Shown here piece after piece: positions 22,047-34,404 of a stretch of DNA of 64,000 nucleotides. Every line of letters begins with the position of its first letter. Position 1 is the first letter of the stretch. Below the pieces are notes generated by a model. It was not told where the DNA came from. It ran no database searches and was given only the letters and a program-made list of their open reading frames with translations. This DNA is from Panopea generosa (taxonomy: Eukaryota; Mollusca; Bivalvia; Adapedonta; Hiatellidae): NCBI GenBank assembly GCA_029582155.1, contig CM055895.1, positions 8,180,544-8,244,543 of the forward strand, read 5' to 3'. Made by a program: the position numbers and the translations under genes.

Positions 22047-22467
22047 TTGATGATTGTACATACTAATGAAATTGTAAACTAATATAAATGTTAAATTTCT
22101 TATCTCAGGTTTAATTAGCTCTCCTACGAAATTTTGTTTCATGGTAATGCTCTTTAGATTATCAGGATTATGCCATTTAAAATTGATTATTATTCATGTA
22201 ATTACCTGTATATATAATAGATGCAATAAGATATTAAACTAAACTAACTGGGGTATACAGTTCGAGACTGTTCACTACTCAGTCCTAAATGATTAATAGA
22301 ATGATACGATTTACAGAAGGAAAGGTTCATTGTAGAATATATTTTGGCGTGTTTAATTGGAGACTATACTGCCTCTATTCTAACTTGAAAACAAGTGTTT
22401 CTCATTCTGTAAATGCTGAAATAAATGTAAAAATCTCAAACTGCATTAAGAATTTAAAAATTCAAAG

Positions 22468-22590
22468 CAGGGATTGATGTCCAGTGGACAGAGTGTTGGC
22501 TACTCACACTAGAGGTTGTGGGTTTCTATCCCCAGCCTTGAGTCGTTGGCCTCTTCAAAACAAGACTCAGTACTGGTTCTTCTTAAATAT
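22468..22590 (+). repeat. SINE family S2, tail missing
   Basis: 'gtccagtggacagagtgttg', box B 'gtgggtttctatcccc' and 'actcagtactggttcttc' match 27078-27200. The copy ends before the tail. Confidence 0.72.
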
Positions 22591-23883
22591 ATGTTTTTTA
22601 TATGAATCCTTGAATGACCATATGTACAGAGTTCAGCATGTACCCTCCCCCACACCCTTTATAATCTCAAAAAACAATTTAATCCCATGTTTTTATGAGT
22701 CACTACTCCATGGCAACATATATAACAATTGAAATAAGTTACGAAAAACGAAGAAAGAAAGTGGCACACATACAAGTACTTACAGAAAGTTTATACATTG
22801 TTGAAACAGTCAGCATTTCAGTTACCAGATGAACAGAAAAAAAAACATTGTTTTCTTAAGATTGAATATAAAAATAATTTAGGACATGTCACCATTGCAT
22901 AGAGTTAATAAATACTGATAAAGCTAAAAAGAATAAAAATAATCCCAAATGTAATTACCTGTGATAGTAAATTAATATCCTCAATTAATTGTTTTTAATA
23001 CCGTTAATTTACCTTAAATGGAAAACATTTTTAATCCTTCAGAAGATTTATATTTTCGCACAAATCTTTACACACTGTTCATACAAGTGTCTTGTGGGAA
23101 TAGAATTCGCAAAGTACATGTTAAATGGTCTTATCTAGTGATCGCCCATTTTGGTTTTCAATATCAATACCCCCAATACTAATCAATTGAAAATCTGGCA
23201 TCTAAGAGGATTTTAATTGAGTGCTCATTATGCAGGTTGTACAAACGGTTGGGTTTTCAATGTGTGGAGAGAAAAAAAGATCTGCATTATATTCAGTTTA
23301 AATAGACATAAATATATTTATAATGTCAGAAAGAGAATTTATATTAAATATCTTATTTTATCTAAATGTTAAGTCATGCTCTTTCTACGTGTGGTGCAGA
23401 CCATTTATTTAAATATTGACAGAATTACGCCAGTAGGGAACTAATCCTATAACTACACCTAAATGACATTGGAAACCGGTGTATAGTTTCTGTATTGACA
23501 ATCTATATCAATAAACGCTCAATGGCTCGTGGTTTATATATTCATTCAAGTTACAATATTTAAGAATAGGACCTTTCAAGCGGCCTTTAATAAAACTGAC
23601 CATAAACTAGCGTATATGCAGTTTTGAAAAGTTGGATATAGGTGAGTATAGAACCGATATGGATCACGATATCTACTGACATAAAAAGTATTTAAGAGGC
23701 TTATGTATAATATGATTGTCACCAAAATAGTTTATTTCAACACAGCAGGCTTTAATGCTTGCAGTAAATACAGATATATGCAGTTAAACGTTACGAAAAG
23801 TAGAAATTATTATGTGGAGCTTCTTTCTTTTGAATACAAAAAAAAAAAATTATTATGTAATTGTTTAATTTTTTTTTTAATTT
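22591..23883. other. Intron 1 sequence, nothing recognised
   Basis: This is AT-rich unique-looking sequence inside the large first intron of the - strand gene. No ORF above about 82 codons, no exon with splice sites and no clear repeat was found. Confidence 0.4.
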
Positions 23884-24104
23884 TCAACAAATTTCAGGTT
23901 ATATTTATGGCATTTCAAGTTTTATTGGCGGAGGAAGAGCTCAGAATGAATCTGAGTAAAACCACTGTCCTTCCACAAGTAACTGGCAAACTTTCTCACA
24001 TAAAGTTTTTGGAAGAAGTGGGACTCGAACCTAAGACCTTAACTGTAAGAGGTAAGTGACCTTGAGACAATGCCTTAGACTACTCGGCCACGGAGGACCT
24101 TTTT
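23884..24104 (-). repeat. tRNA-derived SINE (family S4), reverse, near full length
   Basis: Read on the + strand: 'aacaaatttcaggttatatt', 'ggcatttcaagttttattgg', 'ctgagtaaaaccactgtcct', 'cacataaagttttt', 'gggactcgaacctaagacct' (box B reversed), then 'ctactcggccacggaggacc', the tRNA-like head. The 118-codon ORF across it is not a gene. Confidence 0.8.
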
Positions 24105-25225
24105 TTACCATAATAAATGGCAGGGAAACGTGCATTTATGGATACCTACGTTAATATCAAATATATTTGACAAACTAAAATTTTTCAAAATCATCAAAAT
24201 ATCTTTTAAAATACCAACTAGACCAAGGGTCTGGAAACTGATGTACATGTATTTGCTGGTATCTTAATCTTAATTTAGAAAAAATAAAACTGTTAAAAGT
24301 TGGTTTGAATATATTGGGAATTTGTCTGATATTGTTATATATAAAGGAAAAATCTATAGTATAAATATCTAAAAAATAAAATTATTTTTTGAAATAAATA
24401 CAAAGTACATTATCTCATTTTCCCTACGAAGGACATTTTGTTATAGTTTTATATCATTTTCATTCATAGATAAAATACAAATAATTTAGAATTCAAATGG
24501 TATTTTAATCTGAATGGTAAAATTGAAATGAAATTCTTCTTCTAAAAATAGTTATCATGTACATACTGCTCGACGACCTTCGATGTATCATTTTGACATT
24601 TTCTAAGATGAAACAAATTCAACAACATGTAATCAAAATGACAGATCAAATTGTAATAAAACCTAAACAGGATACTCATTTGATACATCACTACATTGAT
24701 TTTAAGCCACAGTTCTGTTTTAGTCCAACCTGGGTGCATATGTCAAGTTAGGAAATCCCTTTCTAAATAGGTATATATTAGTTTGGCCTGTTTAATTAAG
24801 TATTTTTATGGCAATAAGATTTCAGTGAGATTGTATAGGAATTGGAAAGAATGTGTTCTAAAATTTTGAAAAATCCAATAAGTGATCTTGAGACAGTGTC
24901 TTTAAATTGTTTAAAACAATCACAGAATTAATAGCTTTGACTGATTAGTTAACATGAAATGTTGGGGTTTTTTAATCTTCATTTTTAATGTCAATAGCTG
25001 CTATTATTTTTTAGATAAAAAGGCAATTTGAAAACTGATGCTACAAAAAAAATGAAAATAAATTAAATATTTATGATATAATTCATCGATCTGCAATACC
25101 CGATATCAACTACCTACTGGCATGATTGTATACTGAAAAAAAAAGTTAATTAACACTTTACATGTGATTATTTTTGAAATATAGAAAGATTAAAAACAAA
25201 TACCGGTAATTTAAAGTTAATATTT

Positions 25226-25447
25226 TACCAATGTCTATATTTAACTCTTTTTTAGTGCAGGGTCTATCCAGGAATACTTTTGATTTGTCTAAGTTGTAAG
25301 AACTTGTTTCACAATCAAAACAAAATAAATAAGTTAAATTAAACTAACTCTTTTTTTTTATTTTTGGCTTATGCCTTCATCATGCTCTCCTGATGAAGGC
25401 ATAAGCTGAAATTTGAAAAAAAAAAGAGTTAAATATAGACATTGGTA
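25226..25447. mobile_element. Near-perfect hairpin element split by a SINE
   Basis: The outer 28-base arms (25226-25253 and 25420-25447) are exact reverse complements, running TACCAATGTCTATATTTAAC then TCTTTTTT. Inside, 'ggcttatgccttcatca' pairs with 'tgatgaaggcataagct' around a short loop. TAACTCTTTTTT occurs at both 25242-25253 and 25345-25356. Between those copies lies an S1 SINE 3' fragment, so the 12 bases are its target duplication. Removing the SINE would leave one long, nearly continuous stem. Confidence 0.88.
25254..25344 (+). repeat. SINE family S1, 5'-truncated, nested in the hairpin
   Basis: 'agtgcagggtctatccagga', 'gatttgtctaagttgtaaga', 'acttgtttcacaatcaaaac' and 'aaataagttaaattaaac' match 33690-33775. 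The 12-bp duplicated flank and truncated 5' end are as expected for retroposition. Confidence 0.8.
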
Positions 25448-26937
25448 TTTATATTCTCTTCTCTTTGGAGGATTCACAGTAAAATGCAAACTAAAGCATT
25501 TTATATCTGTCAATAGCAAGGGCACTGTTTTAAATTATGGTTTCATTTTTAGTCAGGCTTTATGCCAGACATTAGCCATGCTTGTGTCCTCGTGATCAAG
25601 TTTTGTAGTGTAAATCACCACCAAAATGATCATACGGGACAGGGACGGACTACTTTTTATTCATCAAATTGTTTTATGTATATAAAATAAAGAAGGCGAA
25701 ACAAATCAAACAATATATATTGCGGACAGAGTGTTAGGTAATTTTTTTTAAAAATGTTTCATAAAATAAACAAAACACTACGATAATATCAATCAAATTA
25801 GGAAGGCAAATGAATGTTTATTAAAGCCCGTAATAGTACAATAATAACTTTATTTTTATAAGTCCAAATAATCCGGATTAAACTATATTTTTTATTTAAT
25901 TTTTTTTTGAAAATCAAAATTCACTTTAAAGTTACAATGTTCATGATCTACATAACAAACTTAGTACCCATAATTCTTTGAATGTCTTTTTCATGTATGG
26001 ATTTTACATGCACTTTTCTTGCTAAAATCAGTATATGACAGCTGAGAAAAGAGTGAAAGAGAATGAGAGAGTGCTTATGTAATACATGAATTGTTATTGT
26101 TAAAACTAATTTATTGCTTTCACACAAAACCATCATGTTGTTAATTATCAAATAATTGGGCCACTATAAGGTAATAAAAAATCAGTATAAAATGTTTTAT
26201 TTTCATAATTAAAAAGAAATTTAAAAAATAATTAACGTATTGGGAGAAGGCTCTTTTGTTGTCATTTTTAACAAGACCATAATAAACCATACCATTATGT
26301 ATTGTACTTATAAACTAATAAAAACTTATATTGCGTTTGTGTGTGGATAATCCTTTTTGAAGTTTTTCTCCACATCAAACAATGAATGAATTTATAGAAA
26401 GTATTGATCCCTGCCCAATAAATAATGAAATAAGATTCTGCTCTTTATCCTTTCCTTTATACGGAATTAATGGTGATTGACAATTAAATCCCAGTAGGGA
26501 AGCATTCACAACCTGTACCTGAATGGATAATACCAGTGATTAAAGTGACTGTTTTTATTTACACAATCTATTTAACAATAGATATTGAAATATAAATATT
26601 GTTAACAGGTATGGATTACGATATTTATAAATTATTTCTAAAAGCCATAAACTCTGGTCTGTTACCATTACACTTAAATTGATTACTTTACAATCATGTT
26701 TAATCGCAAAGATTTGAACTTGCAGCGAACTGTATATATATTTCTGCCTTTCAATAAAACATTGCATGTAACTATTGGAAAAAGTATAAATAGGTTTTAG
26801 GAGTGTGTCATCAAATCCCAAACTATTGTAAAATTAAATTGTTGCAATTCCTGCAAAGAATACCTATTTGTGAGGTGGTACATTGTATTGACAATACACT
26901 CTCACCCCCATATTCTTCATACTTATCTTTTTTTTTT
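25448..26937. other. Intron 1 sequence, nothing recognised
   Basis: AT-rich sequence without repeats seen elsewhere in the window and without splice-linked ORFs. Frames of 60-88 codons are scattered and low in complexity. Confidence 0.35.
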
Positions 26938-26998
26938 CGAATGGGCTTTAACGCCATTTTCACACATTTCAGGTTATATATGGCATGTCCAGTTTAAA
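26938..26998 (-). repeat. SINE family S4, 3' fragment (reverse)
   Basis: 'aatgggctttaacgccattt', 'acatttcaggttatatatgg' and 'catgtccagttta' match the left end of 31568-31625. Confidence 0.6.
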
Positions 26999-27077
26999 TG
27001 ATGGAGGATTTTGGTCTCCTTTGTTGTATTTAATAATAATATCTATGGCTAACACTGCAATATTAATACATGCTAAA

Positions 27078-27273
27078 GTGAGACGGTGGTGTTGTGGATA
27101 GAGTGTTGGTGCTCGCGCAAGACGTTGTGGGTTCGATCCCTAGCTCAGTCCAATGGCGTCTTAAAAACACACACTCAGTAATGGTTCTACCCAGGAAATG
27201 AACCTGACAGCGGCTTATATAAGCTCTGAACTTTCTTTGCAATCAATCTAAAATAGATTTGTATAAACTAAAC
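27078..27273 (+). repeat. tRNA-derived SINE (family S2), full length
   Basis: The head 'gtggtgttgtggatagagtg', box B 'gtgggttcgatccctagctc', 'gtaatggttctacccagga' and the tail 'gcaatcaatctaaaataga' with 'ttgtataaactaaac' make this the best-preserved S2 copy here. Confidence 0.85.
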
Positions 27274-27697
27274 ACTTTATGAATCTACCACAGATGAACA
27301 CGGGATTCTGAAACAGTAATATTATGTATCACAATATGACAGTGAGTGAACTTTAAACATCAGAATAATTTTAAAAAGTCCCTTTCAATATCTAACTGTT
27401 GAACTGTTGGTGGAAACCAAACACTAAAATCTTCTTGCATGGGTTTATTGAAATAAAACAATGGCATGTCACTGACAAATGCTTTAGGTATTTTATCATT
27501 TCAATTTCTAAACATCTGTTACATAAAACATTTCAACTCAGTGGGGGTAGATTACATATCGCAGTTCAATTAAAATGTATTCATGTGATAACAGAGCAAT
27601 AAAACATTCTTTACATGAAATATATTTATCATCATGCAATGTTGCCCTAGAACCTTCACACAGTGAGTGATTATAAAGATTCATATATGCTCTACAG

Positions 27698-28005
27698 GTA
27701 TGGTATGGTGATAAGCGTCACTTTCAACAACTTTTCAGTCATATCACACCAGTGTCTACTAGAGACAGTATACCAAGCGCTGACGCATTGGAGTATCATG
27801 CAACAGACAAATGGTATAATACCCCACTCAGTCACACTATATTGAAACCAGGCTGACCAGACCTAGAACTATCCTACAAATGTCGAGTGCCAAATGAGGA
27901 AGCTTCTAGTGCTATTTTACAAGTCTTTGGCATGACCTGATCGGATATCAATCCCACGACAGTTGCATGGTAGGCATGTGCTCTGTCACTAGACTGTTGC
28001 TGCAG
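27698..28005 (-). repeat. SINE family S6, reverse copy
   Basis: 'ttcagtcatatcacaccagt', 'actagagacagtataccaag', 'gaagcttctagtgctatttt' and 'caagtctttggcatgacctg' match 53710-53950 and, reversed, 21060-21340. Confidence 0.78.
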
Positions 28006-28084
28006 TTTCATATATGCAGTATGTGCCTAATCCATTCATATCAGTACTATAACAAGGAATTTTCAAATGTTCACTGAGCCTTGA

Positions 28085-29450
28085 ACATTCATATCTGCAG
28101 TATGAAACCAGATAGAACCCTTGTATCATTCTGTACTATGAGCCTGGAACCAGCATACCTTGAACCTACATATCTGCCATATGAAAGCAGATAGAGCCCT
28201 TGTTTCATTCTGTACTATGAGCCTGGAACCAGTACACCTGGAACCTACATATCTGCAGTATGAAACCAGATAGTCCTAATATCATTCTGTATTATGAGCT
28301 TGGAACCAACATACTTGGAACCTACATATCTGCAGTATGAAACCAGATAGAGCCCTCATATCATTCTGTACTATGAGCCTGGAACCAGTACACCTGGAAC
28401 CTACATATCTGCAGTATGAAACCAGATAGTCCTAATATCATTCTGTATTATGAGCTTGGAACCAACATACTTGGAACCTACATATCTGCAGTATGAAACC
28501 AGATAGAGCCCTCATATCATTCTGTACTATTAGACTGAAACCAGCATACCTGGAACCTACATATCTGCAGTATGAAACCAGATAGAACCAATGTATCATT
28601 CAGTACTATGAATCTGCAACCAGCATACCTGGAACCTACAAATCGAGTATGACATCAGAATGAGCCCTTGTGTCATTCTGTCCTATGAACCTTGAACTAG
28701 CATACCTCGAACCAACATATCTGCAGTATGAAACCATATAGAGCCCTCATAGTATCATTCTGTACTATGAGCCTGGAACCATTCTTCCTGGAACCTACAT
28801 ATCTGCAGTATGAAACCATAAAGAGCCCTCATATCATTCTGTACTATGAATCTGGAACCAGCATACCTGGAACCAACATATCTGCAGTATGAAACCATAT
28901 AGAGCCCTCATAGTATCATTCTGTACTATGAACCTTGAACTAGCATACCTCGAACCAACATATCTGCAGTATGAAACCATATAGAGCCCTCATAGTATCA
29001 TTCTGTACTATGAGCCTGGAACCATTCTTCCTGGAACCTACATATCTGCAGTATGAAACCATAAAGAGCCCTCATATCATTCTGTACTATGAATCTGGAA
29101 CCAGCATACCTGGAACCAACATATCTGCAGTATGAAACCATATAGAGCCCTCATAGTATCATTCTGTACTATGAACCTTGAACTAGCATACCTCGAACCA
29201 ACATATATGCAGTATGAAACCATATAGAGCCCTCATAGTATCATTCTGTACTATGAGCCTGGAACCATTCTTCCTGGAGCCTACATATCTGCAGTATGAA
29301 ACCATAAAGAGCCCTCATATCATTATGTACTATGAATCTGGAACCAGCATACCTGGAACCAACATATCTGCAGTATGAAACCAGATAGAGCTCTTGTATC
29401 ATTCAGTACTATGGGTCTGCAACCAGTATACCTGGAACCTACATATCTGA
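28085..29450. repeat. 79-82-bp satellite, about 17 units, with three-unit higher-order period
   Basis: The unit starts CATATCTGCAGTATGAAACC and includes ATCATTCTGTACTATGA and CTGGAACC. Between about 28660 and 29370 three distinguishable variants recur in order, with the marker 'cttgaactagcatacctcga' at about 28690, 28932 and 29174. The higher-order unit is therefore about 242 bp and is present three times. Decayed units run to about 29560. Confidence 0.92.
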
Positions 29451-29560
29451 AGAAAGAGTCTAGAACCGCCATACATGCACTTCGAGTCTACCTAGAACAT
29501 TTATACCTGTGGAGCCTGGAACTGGTATATATTCAGTATGTAAGCCTGAAATATTAAAAT

Positions 29561-30404
29561 CTGCAATACTTGTCTAGAAAGGTAATACATTTAGTTCAAC
29601 CCTAGAACTATCACAGCTGCATTAGGATGTCACTGAGGCCCTTGTGGAAGATTGAATTTATCCTAATGAGTTTTCTTGTTAATAAAAGAACCCTTAAAAC
29701 GTCATACCTCTCATAAAAGTCATCCATTTATACCAGACCTAGATTTTATTTCAATCAATGTTTGTTTGTATTAATAAGCAATCACAGTATTATATTTACC
29801 GGTCTGGAAATAGAGATCAATTTTTTCCAATGTTGTGTAACTACTGCTTACAAAAACATGGGTTGTCATCAGCAAACCCATTACTTAAGTAAACATGAAC
29901 CAGTATAATTAACTGGACAGTCCATAGATATCAGAAAAATCTAGAAAAAAGGCCAGATTTATTTTGAAGGTTGGTTTACGGATTTTTTCCAAAAATTACT
30001 GAATGGAATTGATATTTATTATTTAGAAGACTCCAATATATTTTGCCAGATGACGTCACTAGCTACGATTGATCTGTGGCTTGGACAGCCCATTAACTGA
30101 TTTTGGTGAGTTATTATAGTGTGGGTGGGTGGAAAGAAGGCATGGACTTATGAAATATACCCATAAATTTTCTCTTATTTCACATTTCCTTGAAATAAAT
30201 ATTGATTAACTTCAGGTATACATATAATTTGAATAAATATATATTTCTGAATATTATAAAGTTTATGGGTTTTAACAAACAGACATAATCATTATAAACT
30301 TCACCCTGAACCATTTTCATACTGAAAATAAGGCTCACTATGTCAGGTATTATGTACGCTACAACAGCATCTAATGGATTCATCAAACCACTTAAGCAGA
30401 GTAA
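29561..30404. other. Intron 1 sequence, nothing recognised
   Basis: AT-rich DNA with no supported exon. The 88-codon frame at 30180-30446 overlaps the start of an R430 element and is low in complexity. Confidence 0.35.
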
Positions 30405-30845
30405 TGAATGAATTAATGAATAGGGTTTTACAGCGCACCAACACATTATAGGTTATTCGACGCCAACAGGAAGGAAGATTCCAGGTTCACTCTACATGTA
30501 TAAAAACAATAAATTAACATACAGATTAAAAAAAAATACATCAACAAAATTTAAAGAATATGCAGAATGAATCTAGAACCTTGATACCTGCAGAACTGCA
30601 GAGTTTCAGCAAATTCTATTGTATTACTCAATTTTTCGTTTCCTATGACATGCATAAGCCACAGTGATCCTATTCTTGCCATCACTCATATGGCTCCCTG
30701 GAACCACACAGGTGTTGATAGTTTAACCACAATAGTGAACATGATAAAAAATGATAAAATGAACATGACACCCATTCAGAGGATTCCTACCCCTCTGCAG
30801 AGATCGACAGTGATTCTATTCCTAGCCGGAACCACATGGGCTTTA
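30405..30845 (+). mobile_element. R430 interspersed element, forward copy
   Basis: It begins near 'gaatgaattaatgaataggg' and 'ttttacagcgcaccaacaca', passes 'cgccaacaggaaggaagatt', 'cttgatacctgcagaactgc' and 'cctattcttgccatcactca', and ends 'ctagccggaaccacatgggc'. It is nearly identical in order to 47488-47912. ORFs inside are repeat-derived. Confidence 0.85.
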
Positions 30846-31503
30846 AGCAGAGTAAATTTGGTGTTTGAATGCTGTTTAAGGGGAAAGACTTAATTGTGGT
30901 ATTCCTAATGATGTTACGGGAAGAGTTTGATATAAAATCGACATTCTAATGACAACAAATCCCAATATTCATGTTAAGGGATACAGGTCAGTGTGTAAAC
31001 GCTACCTAGTGGTAACACAATCAGAAAACTCTGTAAAAAAAGGGAGAAATAATTTATCATGGATGAAACACAAGGGTAAAATTTTGTCATTATTTCTAAT
31101 TTTGAGACATTGATTCTCATGGCAACGAATTTATGGTGTACAACTTTGGTTTTGTCAGGGAAATCTGCAGTTTTATTCTACCCTTTAATATCAGTACCTG
31201 AATGGAAATAGTAAAATTTTGTTTGGAAATAGTTTTACTTTTGTAAATGTAACACAATCTTGTAAGTTTATCACAAGTTAACCTTAATCACTTAATTCTG
31301 ATATGAACAAACATTTGCCATGTATAACAAACAATACAGCCGGTGTAAGTTGAGATACTTGGGGATGAGTGTATCTAGCCGCTGGTAAACAGTCCTGTAT
31401 TACTGTGGAGTGGGGGTAATAACAGGCCACTTCAAACTTTCAAATAGTTTGATTTATGTAATAAGTAAACAGACAATGTAAAATTTGCTACAATACAAGA
31501 TTG

Positions 31504-31504
<1 letters not shown>

Positions 31505-31545
<41 letters not shown>

Positions 31546-31546
31546 T
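31505..31546. repeat. (TA)n(TG)n microsatellite
   Basis: About 22 bases of alternating TA pass directly into about 20 bases of alternating TG. Confidence 0.95.
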
Positions 31547-31567
31547 AAAAGTAAGAGGTTGTGTTTT

Positions 31568-31776
31568 AAAATTAACGCCATTTTCAACGCATTTCAGGTT
31601 ATATATATGGCACATTCAGTTTTATTAGTGGAACAGAACCACCCTCCTTCTGCAAGTAACAGGCAGACTTTCCCACATAAAGATTTGGAGTGAGTGATAC
31701 TCTAACCTATGACCTTAGTGGTGAGAGTTAAGTGATCTCGACATATTGCCATAAACCACTCGGCCATGGAGGACTC
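31568..31776 (-). repeat. tRNA-derived SINE (family S4), reverse
   Basis: 'ttaacgccattttcaacgca', 'ttcaggttatatatatggca', 'ccacataaagattt' and 'aaccactcggccatggagga' match the other S4 copies. The (TA)n(TG)n microsatellite adjoins its 3' side. Confidence 0.78.
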
Positions 31777-33129
31777 CGCCCCTCCCCCCCTTGTACATGT
31801 GAAGAGGCCAACAAATAATGTATATTAGTCTATCAGATTATGTTAGAATTGCTTTAAACTCAAATACTTATATTCCTAATATTTATAAAATATTTTAAGA
31901 ACTTTAGATTTGATTTTGGAAACATCACTTGTATGTGTTACTATAATATTGGAATTATTTTTTGCTCAAAAATAAGTTTATATTCACTATAAATAAAACT
32001 TGTTAAGTGCTTGTAAACTTGAAATTGGATTGCTGAATGCAAACACTTATATTTACAATGTATAAAATGTTTTAAGTGTTTTCATATTTGATATTGGATT
32101 GCTAAACTTCAAACACATGTATACATATGTAACAGAATTAAACTTATAATTTATCAACAAAAACTAAAACAAACTATTATTCAAATAAAATCTTAATGAT
32201 AAACTATCAAATTAAAGTACCTGCCAACTTGAACTTTAATCTCCTCAAAGATTTAGTTAGTAATAACCAACTCGCCGACAGGTACTTGTTCTATAGACGA
32301 ACAAGTCAATTTATCACTTTGTCAATTACCGGTACAAAAATTTAAAATTGTAAAACAAAAATAACATTTTAAATGGAGAAACTCAAGGGTCTGAGACATT
32401 GATGTTAACCCACCGCCAAGCAGCTCTGAAGTGTGACATCTGTTTAGAAACAATAGACCAAATAAAGAATAAAGAGAAGAGAGATCTGTCCAACTCTATT
32501 CTTTATTTAAAACATGCTTACAGATGAATTCTCTATTGTGTACACAGATCATTATACAATTTATCACAAGATTTATTTCTTTGCTGATCAAATATTTGGT
32601 AACAAATGATCTCCGATTACGGTATTAATGACAATGGCTGTCTTCAATACTCCAAAATATGGGAGATATTGGCACATTTATTTCGTCAATACAAGGTTGT
32701 TATGAAGGGACTTTACTTGAGGTGGTAGTTGGTTACATTTGAATGACAATTTGTTTGTAGTACAGTAAGTATTCAGCTATTTAAGGTCCATGTGGCCTTG
32801 AACATCATACCTTTCAGACCATAAAAGTTATAAATACAGCTGTTTTGTTGTTTTATTTTTTTTTTATAAATTTCTGTTTTTAAGCAAATATCTGTAAGAA
32901 GAGGGGTTGGACCCAAGATCCGCAATATTTTTAGAAATTCCAAGAAATATTAGGGGGAAAAAAGTATAAAAATGGTTTACTGTTGTGTTCTAATGCTGGT
33001 AGTATATTACTTTTAATACTATAGATGGTCCCTCTTCACAATGTTTTAAGACATCTGCATTGCAAGCATAGTAGGAGGTCTACTTCTGATCTTTTTTGTT
33101 GTGCTGTCTCAATATAAAATACTATTAAG
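31777..33129. other. Intron 1 sequence, nothing recognised
   Basis: AT-rich, no splice-linked ORF. Two weakly similar phrases near 31850-32110 ('taaaatattttaagaacttt' and 'ataaaatgttttaagtgttt', each followed by 'gatttt/gatattggattgc') suggest an old internal duplication of about 190 bp. Confidence 0.35.
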
Positions 33130-33312
33130 TTTGGTTTATGCAAATTTACTTTAGATTGATTGCAAAGTGAGCTAAGAGCTTACATGAACCACTCTCGAGT
33201 CCATTTCCAGGACAGAAGCAGTACTGAGTGTTGTTTTTATAAGCTATTAGGTCGAGCTGGGGATCAAATTTGCAACCTCTAGTGTGAGCAGACAACACTC
33301 TACTATCCTGCT
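33130..33312 (-). repeat. SINE family S2, reverse copy
   Basis: Read in reverse it has a 'gtagagtgttgtctgctcac' head, 'gaggttgcaaatttgatccc' box B and 'actcagtactgcttctgtcc'. The tail lies at 33130-33165. Confidence 0.78.
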
Positions 33313-33388
33313 TTTGATATGTAAGTTTGGTGAACCTTGTATCAAACAACAGTCAAAATAAGAGCTTGTATAGATCTACACAAAGTGT

Positions 33389-33770
33389 GGAGTGCATGGT
33401 CCCGTGGTAGAGCATCCTCCACCACGGCTGTGTGTGGTGTCCTTGAGCAAGACATTTTCTCGCATATGCTCAGTACTGGCTTCTGTTTCACCAACATTTT
33501 ACTTAAATACTTAAAAACTTAACTAAGTTTTGACTGGTTATTTACCTATTATGCAATCAATATCAGTGAAATCATATGCAGTTTTACTGGAACCAGTCTA
33601 AAATCATGATCACCTGGCTGCTTTTCTTAGATTTAAGTGTTTTAAGTATTTAAGTATATGTTGGTGAAACAGGAGCCAGGTTCTAACCAGGACGACATTG
33701 ATAGCGATTTGTCTAAGTTGTAAGAAATAGTTTCACAATCAAAGTGAAAATAAATAAGTTGAAACTAAAC
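33389..33770 (+). repeat. SINE family S1 interrupted by a palindromic element
   Basis: The 5' half (33389-33476) has 'gtcccgtggtagagcatcc' and 'gtgtggtgtccttgagcaag' and stops at 'gctcagtactgg'. The 3' half resumes at 'aggttctaaccaggacgac' (33678) and ends with 'gtttcacaatcaaagtg' and 'aaataagttgaaac'. Between them lies a separate TIR element (33477-33679). Confidence 0.78.
33477..33679. mobile_element. About 203-bp palindromic MITE nested in a SINE
   Basis: The left arm has 'tggcttctgtttcaccaaca' and, after a few bases, 'acttaaatacttaaaa'. The right arm reversed has 'tggctcctgtttcaccaaca' and 'acttaaatacttaaaa'. The TIR is about 45 bp. It splits an S1 SINE at a point where other copies are continuous. 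Confidence 0.82.
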
Positions 33771-34404
33771 TTCTGCAAGTAGCTCGCAAACTTTCTAAAA
33801 CAAAGTTACACTATGGTAGTTAAGGACTTCCTTAAATAGATAGATTAAAATGTGTGTTACTACTGTCCCACCACAGAGCTAGTTTTTGTGGTGAGAATGA
33901 TGTCGACACAAATCCTCACTAGGGCTACAGCTGTTTTTCTTAATTTTTCCCAGTTATGTTACACCTATGACCAAACTTGGTAGTATGATCATTTCAATGA
34001 TCAATACAACAGAAGTAATTGATCAATCTATATCATGCATGAGGCATAATGTGGAAAAAAACCTAATTATATAAAAATAAGACATATCATCATCTCTTTA
34101 AATATACACTGTACGCACACAATACAAGAACATTGTCACAATATAGCTGGTAACTATATCGTATGTCAGGCATTTAGTAATTACCTATGTAAATGAGAAC
34201 TGCATAACAAGTAATTAACATACCACCAACAATACAAGTGTGACCTCCCTCACCTTAACCATGGTTTTTACCCATGTTTTCACATTACACAGTTCATTTA
34301 TTGCTTTATTCTCTGACACTTGACAGTTTTTTGTTGTTATTAATAGACAAAACATGAAAGAAATATAGTTAATGCATGTCATGTTTAGGTTGTAAACCTC
34401 ATTT

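Noticed and set aside
23703-24059. 118-codon + strand ORF
   Set aside because: It overlaps an S4 SINE, and the same peptide phrases appear wherever S4 occurs.
24050-24104. Possible tRNA gene on the - strand ('ctccgtggccgagtag' region)
   Set aside because: It is the degenerate tRNA-like head of an S4 SINE; the downstream part matches the SINE body, not a full tRNA.
28085-29560. Regularly spaced repeats that could suggest a CRISPR array
   Set aside because: Units are contiguous tandem repeats without unique spacers, the genome is eukaryotic and there are no cas genes.
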